DNA from: Dugong dugon
Lineage: Eukaryota; Chordata; Mammalia; Sirenia; Dugongidae
NCBI GenBank assembly: GCA_030035585.1
Contig: CM057481.1
Location: forward strand, 6,535,128-6,599,127
Length of the DNA stretch: 64,000 nt
Reading direction: 5' to 3'
Below are positions 33,433 to 43,744 of this stretch, piece after piece. The first letter of the stretch is position 1. Every line of letters begins with the position of its first letter. The translations under genes and the position numbers were made by a program. The notes under the pieces are model-generated. The model was not told the origin of the DNA and did not search any database. It saw nothing but the letters and a program-made list of their open reading frames with translations.

Positions 33433-33787
33433 GAGCAAGCATGTGTGTGCACACAGCGAACCTAAGCTTTAGGAAATACTGCCGTGGCCACCAGAGCAAA
33501 GCAAGCTGTCTATTTTCTGATGAAATACATAGATGTTTCCATTTCAGGGGCGTTACATCGATATCAAAGACAGGATCACTGTGGGAACCAGAACTGGTTT
33601 TAAAGACTGATTTGGTTTTGCCACTGACCCAGTATATAATTATAGGCTAAATCTTAAGTCATTGTCCGTAAGTGTGGCTGATGACTACGTATGACATGGG
33701 TGTGGTTACGAATATTAGATGAAATGGTGTATCAGCACTGGTTAGTGTGCTGCCTGACGGGTAGTCAGCTCCCTGTGTTTGTTGCTC

Positions 33788-33905
33788 TGGGTGCTGTTGG
33801 TGGTGTGGTTGGTGGGGTGTGGGGGGTGGGGTGTGCCCATGGCAGTTGTGGTGTGGTGGGTGATGTGTGGTGGCGACAGTTGTGGTGTGGGGTTTAGGTG
33901 TGGAG
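33788..33905. repeat. TG/GGTG-rich low-complexity block
   Basis: Repeated GGTGTGG and GGGG runs including GGTGGGGTGTGGGGGGTGGG. Several G-runs of three or more lie within 40 bp. The reverse strand reads as His/Pro/Thr-rich frame, which is a composition artefact. Confidence 0.85.
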
Positions 33906-33909
33906 TTTA

Positions 33910-34510
33910 TGGTGGAGTTGATATGTATCTCTGAAGCCAGTGTCTTTTTAGGAAAGAATGCTACGCACTGACAGACCTCCAAGCAAAATACAGTTAACTG
34001 TCCAAACCAGAGAAAAGAACAATAGCTAATTCCCAAATTCTGTTGTAAAGGAATATGAAAGCAGAATTCTGGTATCCATTTCTTTGGTCAAACTAAGCCA
34101 ATGTAATCTTGCCACCTGTCCTCCATTCTAACTGAAAGTGGAACTTGATCGTGGGATGCATTGCTTTCTTGTCTAGTATTCAACTTACTAAGCGTATTGT
34201 TTCGTGTTTTAGTTGCCCACCCAGCCTCATCTTCCTTCCCTGTGCTCGGAGAACAGATTAGCCTGAGGAAGGCTCTCTAGCTGGCTCATAAACCTGTTCT
34301 CTTCTCTTTCTCAGAGGCCCAGTATACTCACCTTTGCCTCTGGGTATCTTAGAGGCAATCTGTCTTTCTCTCTACTGATAAAACATGTAGCTTTCTCTCC
34401 ATGTGCGTGACGAGGAATGTAGCAAATGGCTAACAGCTAAGGCTCTGGATTCCACTTTTAATATATATTGCCTAAAAGCTGGGGGACTTTGAGCAAAATT
34501 TTTAACCTCT
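33910..34510. other. Unique sequence
   Basis: No repeat or gene recognised. Confidence 0.35.
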
Positions 34511-34524
34511 CTAGTCCTTAGTGA

Positions 34525-34678
34525 AGGAGCCCTGGTGGCACAGTGGTTAAGAGCTCGGCTGCTAACCTAAAGGTTGGCAGTTCGAATCCACCAGCCACTC
34601 ACTGGAAACTCTATGGGGCAGTTCTACTCTATCCTGTAGGGTCACCAGGAGTCAGCATCAACTAGATGGCAATGGGTT
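34525..34678 (+). mobile_element. AfroSINE (short form)
   Basis: AGGAGCCCTGGTGGCACAGT head, CACTCACTGGAAACTCTATG short-form junction. Flanked by AGTCCTTAGTGA (34513-34524) and AGTCTTTAGTGA (34679-34690). Confidence 0.95.
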
Positions 34679-34690
34679 AGTCTTTAGTGA

Positions 34691-34895
34691 AGGAGCCCTG
34701 GTGGTGCGGTTGTTAAGCGTTTGGCTGCTGACTAAAAGGCCGGCAGTTCAAACCCACCAGTTACTCCACAGGAGAAAGATGTGGTGGTCTGTTTCCATAC
34801 AGATTTCCAGCCTTGGAAACCCTCTAGGGCAGTTCTACTCTGTCCTATCAGGTCTCTGTGGGTCAGAATCAACTTGATGGCAATGGTTTTGTTTT
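34691..34895 (+). mobile_element. AfroSINE (long form), tandem to the previous one
   Basis: AGGAGCCCTGGTGGTGCGGT head starts exactly at the right target duplication of the previous SINE. GGAGAAAGATGTGGTGGTC long-form insert, TTGATGGCAATGG tail. Confidence 0.94.
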
Positions 34896-34899
34896 TTTG

Positions 34900-35760
34900 G
34901 ATCAAGTAAGTGAATGAAATTTGAGGTTGATGACTTGCAATTATGTTGATTTTCATTTTCGTTGTTGGGTATTCTTCAATGTGACAGTGCTTAGAGCAAA
35001 GGTCACTATATCAACAACGGCTTTGCAACATCCTAATTGCAGCAGACAGATGTACAGTGAGAATGTGTGAAAAGTGTTCTCAGGGGAGCAGATGAAAGGC
35101 TATGCAAACCGCTTGGAGTGGTCAGCCATTCCACTTACCTCCAAGTGCCCGTGAACTTGTGTAGTGCTTGACTCTGGTTGAGAAAGATAAACATGGAGAT
35201 GGCGGTTGGGTATATCCATGACTAGGAGGAAATGGAAGAAGTTAGCAATCAAACAAGAAGTGTTTCTTCTGACAGGTGTATTGTAGGCTAGAGAATAAAT
35301 AATGAAAGAAATGGCGGTAATTACAATGTGTTTACTTAAGTGAACAATTGCTTGAAATATGGTTGCATGGTAAAGACCTCCTTCTAGATCATACCTGGCA
35401 CGTAAATACGATACTTAGGTGGACAGGTTATCAATTTGCTCACATAGGTGGAATGATGGGTCAATCCGTGGCTCTGCCTTGCTTGTGGACGGCAGACACG
35501 TCCAATTCTGAAACAGAGATACTTACCTTGGTAACATTTATAATTTTTCCAGCCAGGGACTCATTCCAGTAACTATTAGGTAGTTGTAATTTGGAATTTA
35601 TGAGCAGAGAGCCTGTGTGTGAGGACACGTGACAGCGTGAGGAGTTGTAAACAGAATGTGCCCCTAGGGGTCACTGAAGCCAGAGGCCTCACTATGCATT
35701 TTCTATCTGCCATTTCTAAGGTGGAGTCTTCATAGCTCGCAGTAAATATTATGTAGAACA
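34900..35760. other. Unique sequence
   Basis: No repeat or gene recognised. Confidence 0.35.
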
Positions 35761-35764
35761 CTTT

Positions 35765-35930
35765 CACATGCATCAGAGTCACCTAGAGAGCTTATTAAAT
35801 CACAGGTAGGTGGGCTCCAGCCCCAGAGTTTCTGATTTGGTAGCTCTGGGGTAAAGCCTAAGAATTTGCATCTTTAACAAGCTCCCAGGTGATGCTCATG
35901 TTGATGCAGCTGGTCCCCGGGCCTCCATTT
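35765..35930 (-). mobile_element. MER5A (hAT-Charlie)
   Basis: CATGCATCAGAGTCACCTAG, CCCCAGAGTTTCTGATTTGG, AAGAATTTGCATCTTTAACA and CCCAGGTGATGCTCATG follow MER5A order. Confidence 0.88.
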
Positions 35931-36094
35931 AGCTTTCTACATAAATTGTTCTTAATCAATGAACACAAATAGATTACTAAACAGAGGGCCTTTACAAGGA
36001 AGATACCGTTCCAATACAACAGAAATTAGGGTGATTCTCAGGCATTTACCTCCAAACAAAGAATGCCTGGTGGACAGAGGACAGAGGACAGGCA

Positions 36095-36280
36095 GGTGTG
36101 GATTCTAGACACTGAATGGCTGACTGTGTATCCTCCTTCCACCGTTTGCTGGCTTTGTGGCTGTAGGCAAATTACCGAATCCACTTGTGCCTCAGCCTCC
36201 TCATCTGTACAGTGCAGATAACAGTAGTCCCTACGCCATGGGGTTGTTGGGCGAATGCCATGAGCTGGCACGTAGTGAAA
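36095..36280 (+). mobile_element. MIR SINE
   Basis: GGCTGTAGGCAAATTACCGA, CCTCAGCCTCCTCATCTGTA and CATGGGGTTGTTGGGCGAAT follow MIR order. Confidence 0.85.
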
Positions 36281-36584
36281 GCTGTATTACTGCGTGAAGA
36301 CATTAATAACATGCCAAAGGAACGTTAGTGTATATGAATGCATGTACAGGGGAGAGATTCAAGGCGATCACCTGTCCTCATAGCTGCATGGTGGGTTTGA
36401 GGTTAGTTAACGTAGGAGACTTGTCTTGCGCGGAAAGTTACCTGAGGCGAGGCTGAGGTGAGTTCTTTATCATATCAAGTACCATGAGCTTACTTAGGGG
36501 GAGTTTTGTCTCAAATGTGGCTCAGACTGTCTCAGATGAGGCTGATGAAGATGTGTGTGGCGTCTTTGTGGAGGTAGCAGCTGC

Positions 36585-36740
36585 AGTGAGTGGTGGCAGA
36601 GGCGGTGGCGTTGGTGGTGGTGATATGTGAGGGGCAGACAGAAATGGAGTGGGGAGAAACAGACAGATGGAGAAATGGAGATGCAGAAAAGGGAGGGAGC
36701 AGAGGCAGAGACAGCGAGGCGGGGAGGACGTGGGAGCGAA
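36585..36740. repeat. Purine-rich low-complexity stretch
   Basis: GGTGGCAGAGGCGGTGGCG-type and GGGAGAAACAGACAGATGG-type purine runs. The 92-codon frame through it is a composition effect. Confidence 0.5.
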
Positions 36741-36777
36741 TTGGGAATTCAGGACTATTCTCGTATCAAGATACTTT

Positions 36778-37276
36778 TTTTTTTTTTAAATTTTATTGTG
36801 CTTTAGGTGAAAGTTTACAGTGCAGATTAGTTTCTCATTCAGAAATTCATACACAAAGTGTTTTGTGACATTGATTGCAATCCCCGCATTGTGTCAACAC
36901 TCTCCCCCTTATCTCTTTCTACCCGTTTCCCTGTGTCCGTTCGTCTACTTTTCCTGTCCCTTCCTGACTTCTCGTCTTTGCTTTTGGGCAGGTGTTGCCC
37001 ATTTGGTCTCGTATACGTGACTCAACGAAGGTGTACATTCCTCATGTGTTACCGGCTATTTTCTTAGCCTGTCTAATCTTGGGCTGAAACATGGACTTCC
37101 GGAGTGGCTTCCGTTCTGAGTTAGCAGGGTGTCCAGGGGCCATAGTCTCAGGGGTTCCTCCTGTCTCTGTCAGACTAGTAAGTCTTTCCTTTTTTTTTTT
37201 TGGAGTTTGAATTTTGTTCTGCATTTTTCTCCTGCTCTGTCAGGACCCTCTATCATGATGCCTGTCAGAGTGGTCC
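36778..37276 (-). mobile_element. L1 3'UTR fragment, antisense
   Basis: TTTATTGTGCTTTAGGTGAA (start of the reverse tail) through CACTCTCCCCCTTATC, GGACTTCCGGAGTGGCTTCC and AGCAGGGTGTCCAGGGGCCA. The edges TATCAAGATACTTT (36764-36777) and TATCGAAATACTTT (37278-37291) look like a 14-bp target duplication. Confidence 0.85.
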
Positions 37277-37579
37277 ATATCGAAATACTTTGTATTTAAG
37301 TTACATTCAGCCTTTCTAAGAATTCTCACCTGTACTTATTCATTTATGCCATAACCTCTGAGAAGCCTATTGGGTGCTGGACAATGTCCTCTCAGGTTGT
37401 TAATTAGCTCAGGACCTTCTGAGAGCCTATCCGTTAGGAAATATGATAAAAATGGAGGTGAACAAAGCATGGTCTCTCCCTGCCCTCAAAGAACATGAGA
37501 ACCAGTGGGAGAGAGAAGCATTGACGAATAGATAGAATTTATTTAGGCAAAGGAAGAGAAAGAAAAATATTACCAAGTC

Positions 37580-37790
37580 TGGACTTTCAAGAACAGACCT
37601 GGTTAGAATCCTGGCTTCAACCCTAACTAACCACGAGGTCTTGGACGAGTGGTTCACCCGCCCTGAACCCTCAGTGTACTCAGGCATATAATAGAGGTAG
37701 CTTTTCTGGAAAGGGCTGATGATGCATGTAAAGGCCTTAGCATGCACCATGTATTGCCTGGCAAGCATGGTAGGCCCTTAATAATTGCAG
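37580..37790 (+). mobile_element. MIR SINE
   Basis: TCCTGGCTTCAACCC, AGGTCTTGGACGAGTGGTTC and CTGGCAAGCATGGTAGGCCC match diverged MIR. Confidence 0.8.
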
Positions 37791-38344
37791 GTGGGAATGA
37801 TTGGTTTGTTAGATAACTGCGGTTTTGCAGGTAGAGTATAGGGTTTAGGCTAGTGGTTTTCAGCTACATGTACTGTGATTATCGCAGTGCATAGAACAGA
37901 AGAAATTGCCTAGAGAAGAGGCAAGAAGTAGAGTATAGATCACACCAGCACGAAGAATGATTGCTGTTTACCAGAACGTGTGTGAGCCTTGTCCTCTGGG
38001 TATAGGCAGGAGCTGCCAGGGCAGTCAACAGTTTCTATTGAAATAATGACAGAGTGCAGGAAGAGGAACAAATAAATGGTGTGATGACCATGGATCGACA
38101 CTGTCAGGTAAGGCTGTACTTCAGTAGTCAATGCCTGGTCATTACGGCTAGATTGTTTCATGTTGTTCTAAGTCCTTGGATCCCTCAAATGTGACGCCAA
38201 AAAGGTGATTCCTCAGAACTGCACAGCTCACACGTGATGGTTGTGGATCTCTGGCTTAAGAGCACAGCTAAACTGTGGTAGCTAGGGGATAGGGTGATGG
38301 GAGCACCAAGGCCAGGAAGGAGGGAATCTTCCAGAGACCGAAGA
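37791..38344. other. Unique sequence
   Basis: No repeat or gene recognised. Confidence 0.35.
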
Positions 38345-38545
38345 AAACAGGGAGCATGGTCTTTGGAGCCACAGTGCCTGGGCTTGAGTCTTGGCTCTGC
38401 CACCTGCTAGCACTCTGTGACTCTGGTCAAATTACTTGCTCTGAGTCCCAGATTCCTCATCTGTAGTATGTGGATGAGTTAATATGTGTAAAGCACTCAG
38501 AGCAGCACCTGGTATATAGTTATCACGCAAGGGCTACTTATTATT
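38345..38545 (+). mobile_element. MIR SINE
   Basis: Well preserved: TTTGGAGCCACAGTGCCTGG, CTTGGCTCTGCCACCTGCTA, CAGATTCCTCATCTGTAGTA and AGCACCTGGTATATAG. Confidence 0.93.
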
Positions 38546-38921
38546 TCACCTAGGAAGGACATGCCCAACTTCTGACATTGATTCCCCAGGGAAGGAATGC
38601 TAGTTTGATTGTAATTAAAGTACTTCTGTAAAATCATATCAATTGAATATTTAACCCACAAGAATTCCTCTCCACATGCTCTGGGGATAACTAACTTATA
38701 TGTGCTATATAATCATTTGTGTGGCTGTTCAGAGTTGTTGTCTGATTTTTCTCAATTCGTTCATCTACATCTTTATCTGTAATTGATGGTAATAAATTAC
38801 TATAAAATCAAGCTTTTCGCATGTGCTGCTTTTTATTTACTGTACCTGACTGTATAGATTTGTTACCGTTCAGAGTTGTATACACAAAATCATGTATATT
38901 GAATTTTAGGGGTGACTTAAG

Positions 38922-39078
38922 GAGTCCTGGCGGTGCAATGGTTAAGAGCTCGGCTCCTAACCAAAAGGTTGGTATTTTGATCCACCAGCCGCTCCTTGAA
39001 AACCCTGTGGGGGCAGTTCAACTCTGTCCCGTAGGGTCAAGACGAGTCAGAATCGACTTGAAGGCAACGGGTTTACTT
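38922..39078 (+). mobile_element. AfroSINE (short form)
   Basis: GGAGTCCTGGCGGTGCAATG head, GCTCCTTGAAAACCCTGTGG junction, AGTCAGAATCGACTTGAAGG tail. Confidence 0.94.
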
Positions 39079-39079
39079 T

Positions 39080-40610
39080 TTTGGTTTTTCAAAGGTATTT
39101 TCAAAATACTAAGGACTGGAGAATGTCACCTGTAGTGGATGCATCTCCAACATGGGTGGCTGGCTGGTAGTCACAAAACATACTGCTGCTTTGTAGTTTT
39201 CAATCTATTGGAGTAGATATTTCCTATTCCGTTTCATCTCAAGTTGTAGAATCCACTTGAACTCAGTGCAGGACACCAGAGATAGGCTAGGTGATTGGTA
39301 TACAGCAAATGTTATTTTGCATGCATTTTTTTTTTTTTTAATTGTACCACGAGCCTGTGTGTTAGTGACTTATATGTTCATTTTTCTTTGTTGTTATAAT
39401 AGTTAGTTTTTGCTTAGAAGGCCATGTCCTTTACTGTGCAATTAGAGCAAGATGAACGTGTTTAAAAGCTGCATAGAGTAGGAGGAGGAGAAGGCATTGA
39501 GCATAAAATGAGACTTCTGACAATAGGTTTTTATTTAAATGATTTCTGGGATTTTTCTTCTGGCTAATGCATAAATACCTCCTAGCTTTCTCCATCCCTC
39601 ACAGTTAGTGTTTCTCCTAAGGCTTTGTATGTATCTGGGGACTGAATAATAAGTTTGTCCCTTTTTTTTTTTTTTTTTTTTTTTGAAAATGTATATCTGT
39701 TAAGTGTGCTGCCTGGCTACTATGATTCAAAATGGTAGTTTTTATTTTTTTATATTTTGTAGGTGTGTACTATAGAGATTCAAAACGGGGCTAGCCCTTG
39801 GCAGTTTTTATTTAAATAAAAGGCTACTTCATCGTTGCTTGTTTTGTCAGTTTCTGCTATTAACATCCCAATCCAAGCCTGACCTATTAGCCATTTTTTT
39901 CTTCTCCTTATGGGAAACTTGGCATTCCTCCTGGAGCATTTAATTCATATTTTTAAGATAGGAACGCCATACCACAAAGATTATCATGTACTTCTGAACC
40001 AGGTAGAGACACTTTTGGATCATTTCTACTTACTCCGTTAAGACTAAAATTGTATGTAATAGTTGATTTGAAAATCAGGAGGCCAAAGCAGAGTGTCAGA
40101 AAGAGATGACAATCTTACATGTTGTCATTTATTTTCTAAACCGTATTTTAGATGGTTGCGTTCAATTACTGAGATTGCCAAATCAGCCTTCAGAGTACAG
40201 ACATTTCCTTCTGCAATTAAAACAGTGATATTTAACATTCTCTTTTATTAGTAATGTTGATAAAGACTTAGGACAAAGAAAACTGTAACAGGAAGGCAGG
40301 TCATTTTGTTAGGTTTTTAAACATGCCGTCAATGGTAGGAAAAGCTGGGAAACGCTGATTCCCATCCTGTATACTAATATGGCTGCCTATGACTGATAAG
40401 TCGGTGGTACTGAAGTGACAAGGCAAGAACTGACAAATAAAAACTACAGAGGTTAACAACTGTGTGTTTACTTTTCTTTTCCTGCAGTGTGTGTGAGAGA
40501 AAGCAAAACGCATCACCATGCCCTTACGTGGGCACAGCGATACCAGACCCTCAAATTATAATTTCATTCTTTCAAAGACAAGGGATATCGGTGATCATTA
40601 GACCACCTTA
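39080..40610. other. Repeat-poor sequence with T tracts
   Basis: About 1.5 kb without a recognised interspersed repeat. It contains T runs near 39328-39340 and 39662-39684. Confidence 0.4.
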
Positions 40611-40623
40611 ATGTCAGCTGAAT

Positions 40624-40872
40624 GAAGCATCCATGGTTCAGTGGTAGAATTCTCACCTTCCATGCTGGAGACCCAGGTTCATTTCCCAGCCAGTATACCT
40701 CACGTGCAGCAACCAGTGGAGGCTTGAGTGTTAGTACGACGCTGAACAGGATTCAGCAGAGCTTCCAGACTAAGACGGACTAGGAAGAAAGGCACAGGAC
40801 CAGATGGTATCTTGTTCTGCTGGGCATGGGGTCACCATGAGTTGGGGGCTGATTTGACCTCAGCTAAACAAC
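40624..40872 (+). mobile_element. tRNA-Gly-headed SINE, sense copy
   Basis: The head 40627-40699 follows tRNA-Gly base by base with few changes: TGGTTCAGTGGTAGAATTCT (box A region) and GGAGACCCAGGTTCATTTCC (box B region). Body CAGCAGAGCTTCCAGACTAA and GACTAGGAAGAAAGGC. Tail GGGGTCACCATGAGTTGGGG plus CTAAACAAC. Flanks GTCAGCTGAAT (40613-40623) and GTCAGTTGATT (40873-40883) are an 11-bp near-perfect duplication. It is too diverged to be a tRNA gene. Confidence 0.93.
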
Positions 40873-40974
40873 GTCAGTTGATTCTACTTTGTGGCATCTC
40901 TGTTGTGGACTCTGCTCTTGTCAAGATATTAAGAAAGCTATTTTTATTATTAAATCTGTAATAGTGCCTATGGG

Positions 40975-41125
40975 TAGCTGTCTTAAAAATGTCTTGGAAT
41001 AGGCAAGTGGGTGCTTCCAGCATGGCATCCATTTGTTGCAACATCTCAGTTGGTATTCTGTCACTTCCAGGAGCCTTGTTTTTCACCAATGCCTTCAGTG
41101 CAGTTTGGACTTCTTCCTTCAAGAA
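40975..41125 (-). pseudogene. Bov-B/RTE fragment in inverted orientation
   Basis: The minus-strand reading EEVQTALKALVKNKAPGSDR and IPTEMLQQMDAMLEAPTCLF is the RTE segment just N-terminal to the core reverse transcriptase. It stands head to head with the sense RTE piece that begins at 41126. Confidence 0.85.
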
Positions 41126-41999
41126 TGCTGGAAGCATTCATTAGTCTACGCCAAGAAATTTGGGAGACAGCTACCTGGCCAACCAACTGGAAGAGATCCA
41201 TATTTGTGCCCGTTCCGAAGAACGGTGATCCAATAGAATGTAGAAATTATAGGACAATATCATTAATATCACACGAAAGTAAAATTTTGCTGAAGATCAT
41301 TCAAAAACAGTTGCAGCGGTACATTGACAGGGAACTGCCAGAATTTCAAGCCAGATTCAGAAGACGACATAGAATGAGGGATATCATTGCTGATGTCAGA
41401 TGGATGTTGGCTAAAAGCAGAGAATACCAGAAAGATGTTTACCTGTGTTTTATTGACTATTCAAAGGCGTTCGGCTGCATGGATCATAACAAATTATGGA
41501 TAATATTGCGAAGAATGGAAATTACAGAACACTTAATTGTGCTCATGAAGAACCTGTACGTAGACCAAGAGGCAAACATTCAAACAAAACAAGGGAATAT
41601 GGTGTGGTTTAAAATCAGGAAAGGTGTGTATCAGGGTCGTATCCTTTCACCATACTTATTCAATCTGTATGCTGAGCAAATAATCTGAGAAACTCGACTA
41701 TATGAAGAAGGATGTGGCATCAGGATTGGTGGAGGCCTCATTAACCATCTGCGATATGCAGATGACATGACCTTACTTGCTGCAAGTGAAGAGGACTTGA
41801 AGCACTTACTGATGAAGATCAAAGATTACAGCCTTTAGTAAGGATTACACCTCACCATAAAACAAAAATCCTCACAATTGGACCAATGAGCAACATCATG
41901 ATAAATGGAGAAAATATTGAAGTTGTTAAGGATTTCATTTTACTTGGATTCACAATCAACACCCATGGAAGCAGCAATCAAGAAATCAAACGATGTATT
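41126..41999 (+). pseudogene. Bov-B/RTE reverse transcriptase remnant, first part
   Basis: RTE reverse transcriptase in sense. ETATWPTNWKRSIFVPVPKN, then ECRNYRTISLISHESKILLK, the palm motif DVYLCFIDYSKAFGCMDHNK, GVYQGRILSPYLFNLYAEQI and the catalytic LRYADDMTLLAASEEDLKHL (YADD codons at 41755-41766). A stop follows AEQII and a frame change comes after KIKDYSL, so it is dead. It is 5' truncated, lacks the endonuclease, and is interrupted by a solo LTR at 42000. Confidence 0.94.
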
Positions 42000-42506
42000 T
42001 GTCCTAGTCATCTAGTGCTGCTATAACAGAAATACCACAAGTGGATGGCTTTTAACAAAGAGAAATTTGTTCTCTCACAGTCTAGTAGGCTACAAATCCA
42101 AATTCAGGGTGTCAGCTGCAGGAGAATGCTTTCTCTGTCGGCTCTGGAGGAAGGTCTGTGTCATCAATTTTCCCTTGGTCTGGGAGATTCTCTGTGCAGG
42201 AACCTCAGGTCCAAAGGATGTGCTCTGCTCCCAGCACTGCTTTCTTGGTGGCATGAGGTTCCCATGTCTCTCTGCTCGCTTCTCTCTTTTATATCTCAAA
42301 AGAGATTGGCTTAAGACACTACCTAATCTTGCAGACCTCATTAGTGTAACTGCCGCTAATCCATTTTATTACATCATGGTGATAGAGTTTACAACACTTA
42401 AGGAAATCACATCAGATTACAAAACGGTACACAATTTACAGTACTGGGAATCATGACCCAGCCAAGTTGACAGATATTTTGGGGGGACACAATTCAATCC
42501 ATGATA
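42000..42506 (-). mobile_element. Solo LTR, MLT1/MaLR-like, inside RTE
   Basis: A 507-bp lone LTR in antisense with a perfect 5-bp target duplication GTATT (41995-41999 and 42507-42511). The plus strand ends in the MaLR-type GACACAATTCAATCCATGAT. No internal region. It is a fossil younger than the RTE copy it splits and related to the LTR at 22582-23048. Confidence 0.88.
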
Positions 42507-42511
42507 GTATT

Positions 42512-43045
42512 GCACTGGGTAAAAATCTGCTGTAAAAGTCCTCTTTAAAGTGTTAAAAAGCAAAGATGTCACCTTGAGGGCTAAGGTGCACCTGACCCAA
42601 GCCATGGTATTTTCAATCACCTCATATGCATGTGAAAGCTGGACAGTGGATAAGGAAGACCGAAGAAGAATTGATGCCTTTGGATCATGGTGTTAGTGAG
42701 AATATTGACTATTCTGTGGACTGCCAAAAGAACGAACAAATCTGTCTTGGGAGAAGTCCAGCCAGAGTGGTCCTTAGAAGCAAGGATGGTGACACTATGT
42801 CTCACATACTTTGGACATGTTATCAGGAGGGACCAGTCCCTAGAGAAGGACATCGTGCTTTATAAAGTAAAGGGTCAGCGAAAAAGAGGAAGAGCCTCAA
42901 TGAGATGAATTGTCACAGTGGCTGCAGCAATGGGCTCAAACATACCAGTGCTTATGAGGATGGCACAGTGCTGGGCAGTGTTTCGTTCTGTTGTACATAA
43001 GGTCGCTATGAGTTGGAATCGACCTGACAGCACCTAACAACAACT
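42512..43045 (+). pseudogene. Bov-B/RTE remnant, second part with 3' end
   Basis: Continues the RTE after the LTR: TGCACTGGGTAAAAATCTGC, CAAGCCATGGTATTTTCAAT, GAGGGACCAGTCCCTAGAGA, ending GACAGCACCTAACAACAACT. The C-terminal frame SLEKDIVLYKVKGQRKRGRA is readable. Confidence 0.93.
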
Positions 43046-43049
43046 GTAC

Positions 43050-43465
43050 CTATAGAATTTTTTGAAAACTAAAAACTGTAATGTTTGACATAGTGTTTTC
43101 CAGAAATGCCTCAGTACTCCAAAGATGATCCCATTCTGCTTTTTTGTAGTTAATATGTGTTTTTGACAGTGACAACTTGATCCAGCAATATTTAAGTATT
43201 CATGGTAGATTAAAAATAAAATTTACTTATTAATTAAGGAGAGTAGATGAGTAAGGATTGAACAAATACCGGAAACAACCTATGTTAAAACATATTATTT
43301 TTAACTAAGATACGTACCTTTTCACCTTCTAAATAGTGACAGTGTCTTTGTTAAGTTTGAAATATGTGAAAAGACAGAAGGATTTTATTTTTAAGCAGCT
43401 TATGTCCATGCAAATTATAAGTTCCTAAATAGTCAAGTTAGCACTAGTTATAATATGACGCTCTA
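43050..43465. other. Unique sequence
   Basis: No repeat or gene recognised. Confidence 0.35.
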
Positions 43466-43468
43466 CGG

Positions 43469-43740
43469 CTTGGTTTTTCAACTTTGGCACTACTGACATT
43501 TCAGACCTGATGGTTTTTGCGGTGGGGGGCTGTCCTCTGCATTGTGGGATGTTTAACTGCATCGCTGGCCTCTACCCACTAGATACAAGTAGTGCACCCC
43601 CTCTCTAGCTGTGATAACCAAAAATGTCTCCAAAAAACCAAACGTGTTGCCTTCGAGTCGATTCCAACTCATAGCAACCAGACATTGCCAAATGTTGCTT
43701 GAAGGACAAAATTGCTTCTGGATGAAGAACCATTGCTCTA
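43469..43740 (-). mobile_element. MER20 (hAT-Charlie) carrying a SINE-tail insertion
   Basis: GCACTACTGACATTTCAGAC, GCATTGTGGGATGTTTAACT, GGCCTCTACCCACTAGATAC, and after the insert GACATTGCCAAATGTTGCTT with terminal GAAGAACCATTGCTC. Confidence 0.88.
43633..43680 (-). mobile_element. 48-bp AfroSINE tail inserted in MER20
   Basis: AAAAACCAAACGTGTTGCC then CGAGTCGATTCCAACTCATA interrupts CTCCA|GACATTGCC of the MER20. Only the SINE 3' end is present. Confidence 0.85.
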
Positions 43741-43744
43741 GGGA

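Noticed and set aside
33659-34036. 125-codon minus-strand frame rich in His, Pro and Thr
   Set aside because: Its middle is the reverse of the G-rich low-complexity block; no start context, splice signals or family resemblance.
36590-36868. 92-codon plus-strand frame
   Set aside because: It runs through purine-rich low-complexity DNA into the antisense L1 3'UTR.
40627-40699. Functional tRNA-Gly gene
   Set aside because: The acceptor-arm ends no longer pair well, the T-loop is altered and the sequence continues into a SINE body with target duplications; other copies exist in the window.
42626-42908. Separate small genes with RTE-like peptides
   Set aside because: These frames are parts of the decayed RTE C-terminus, not independent genes.
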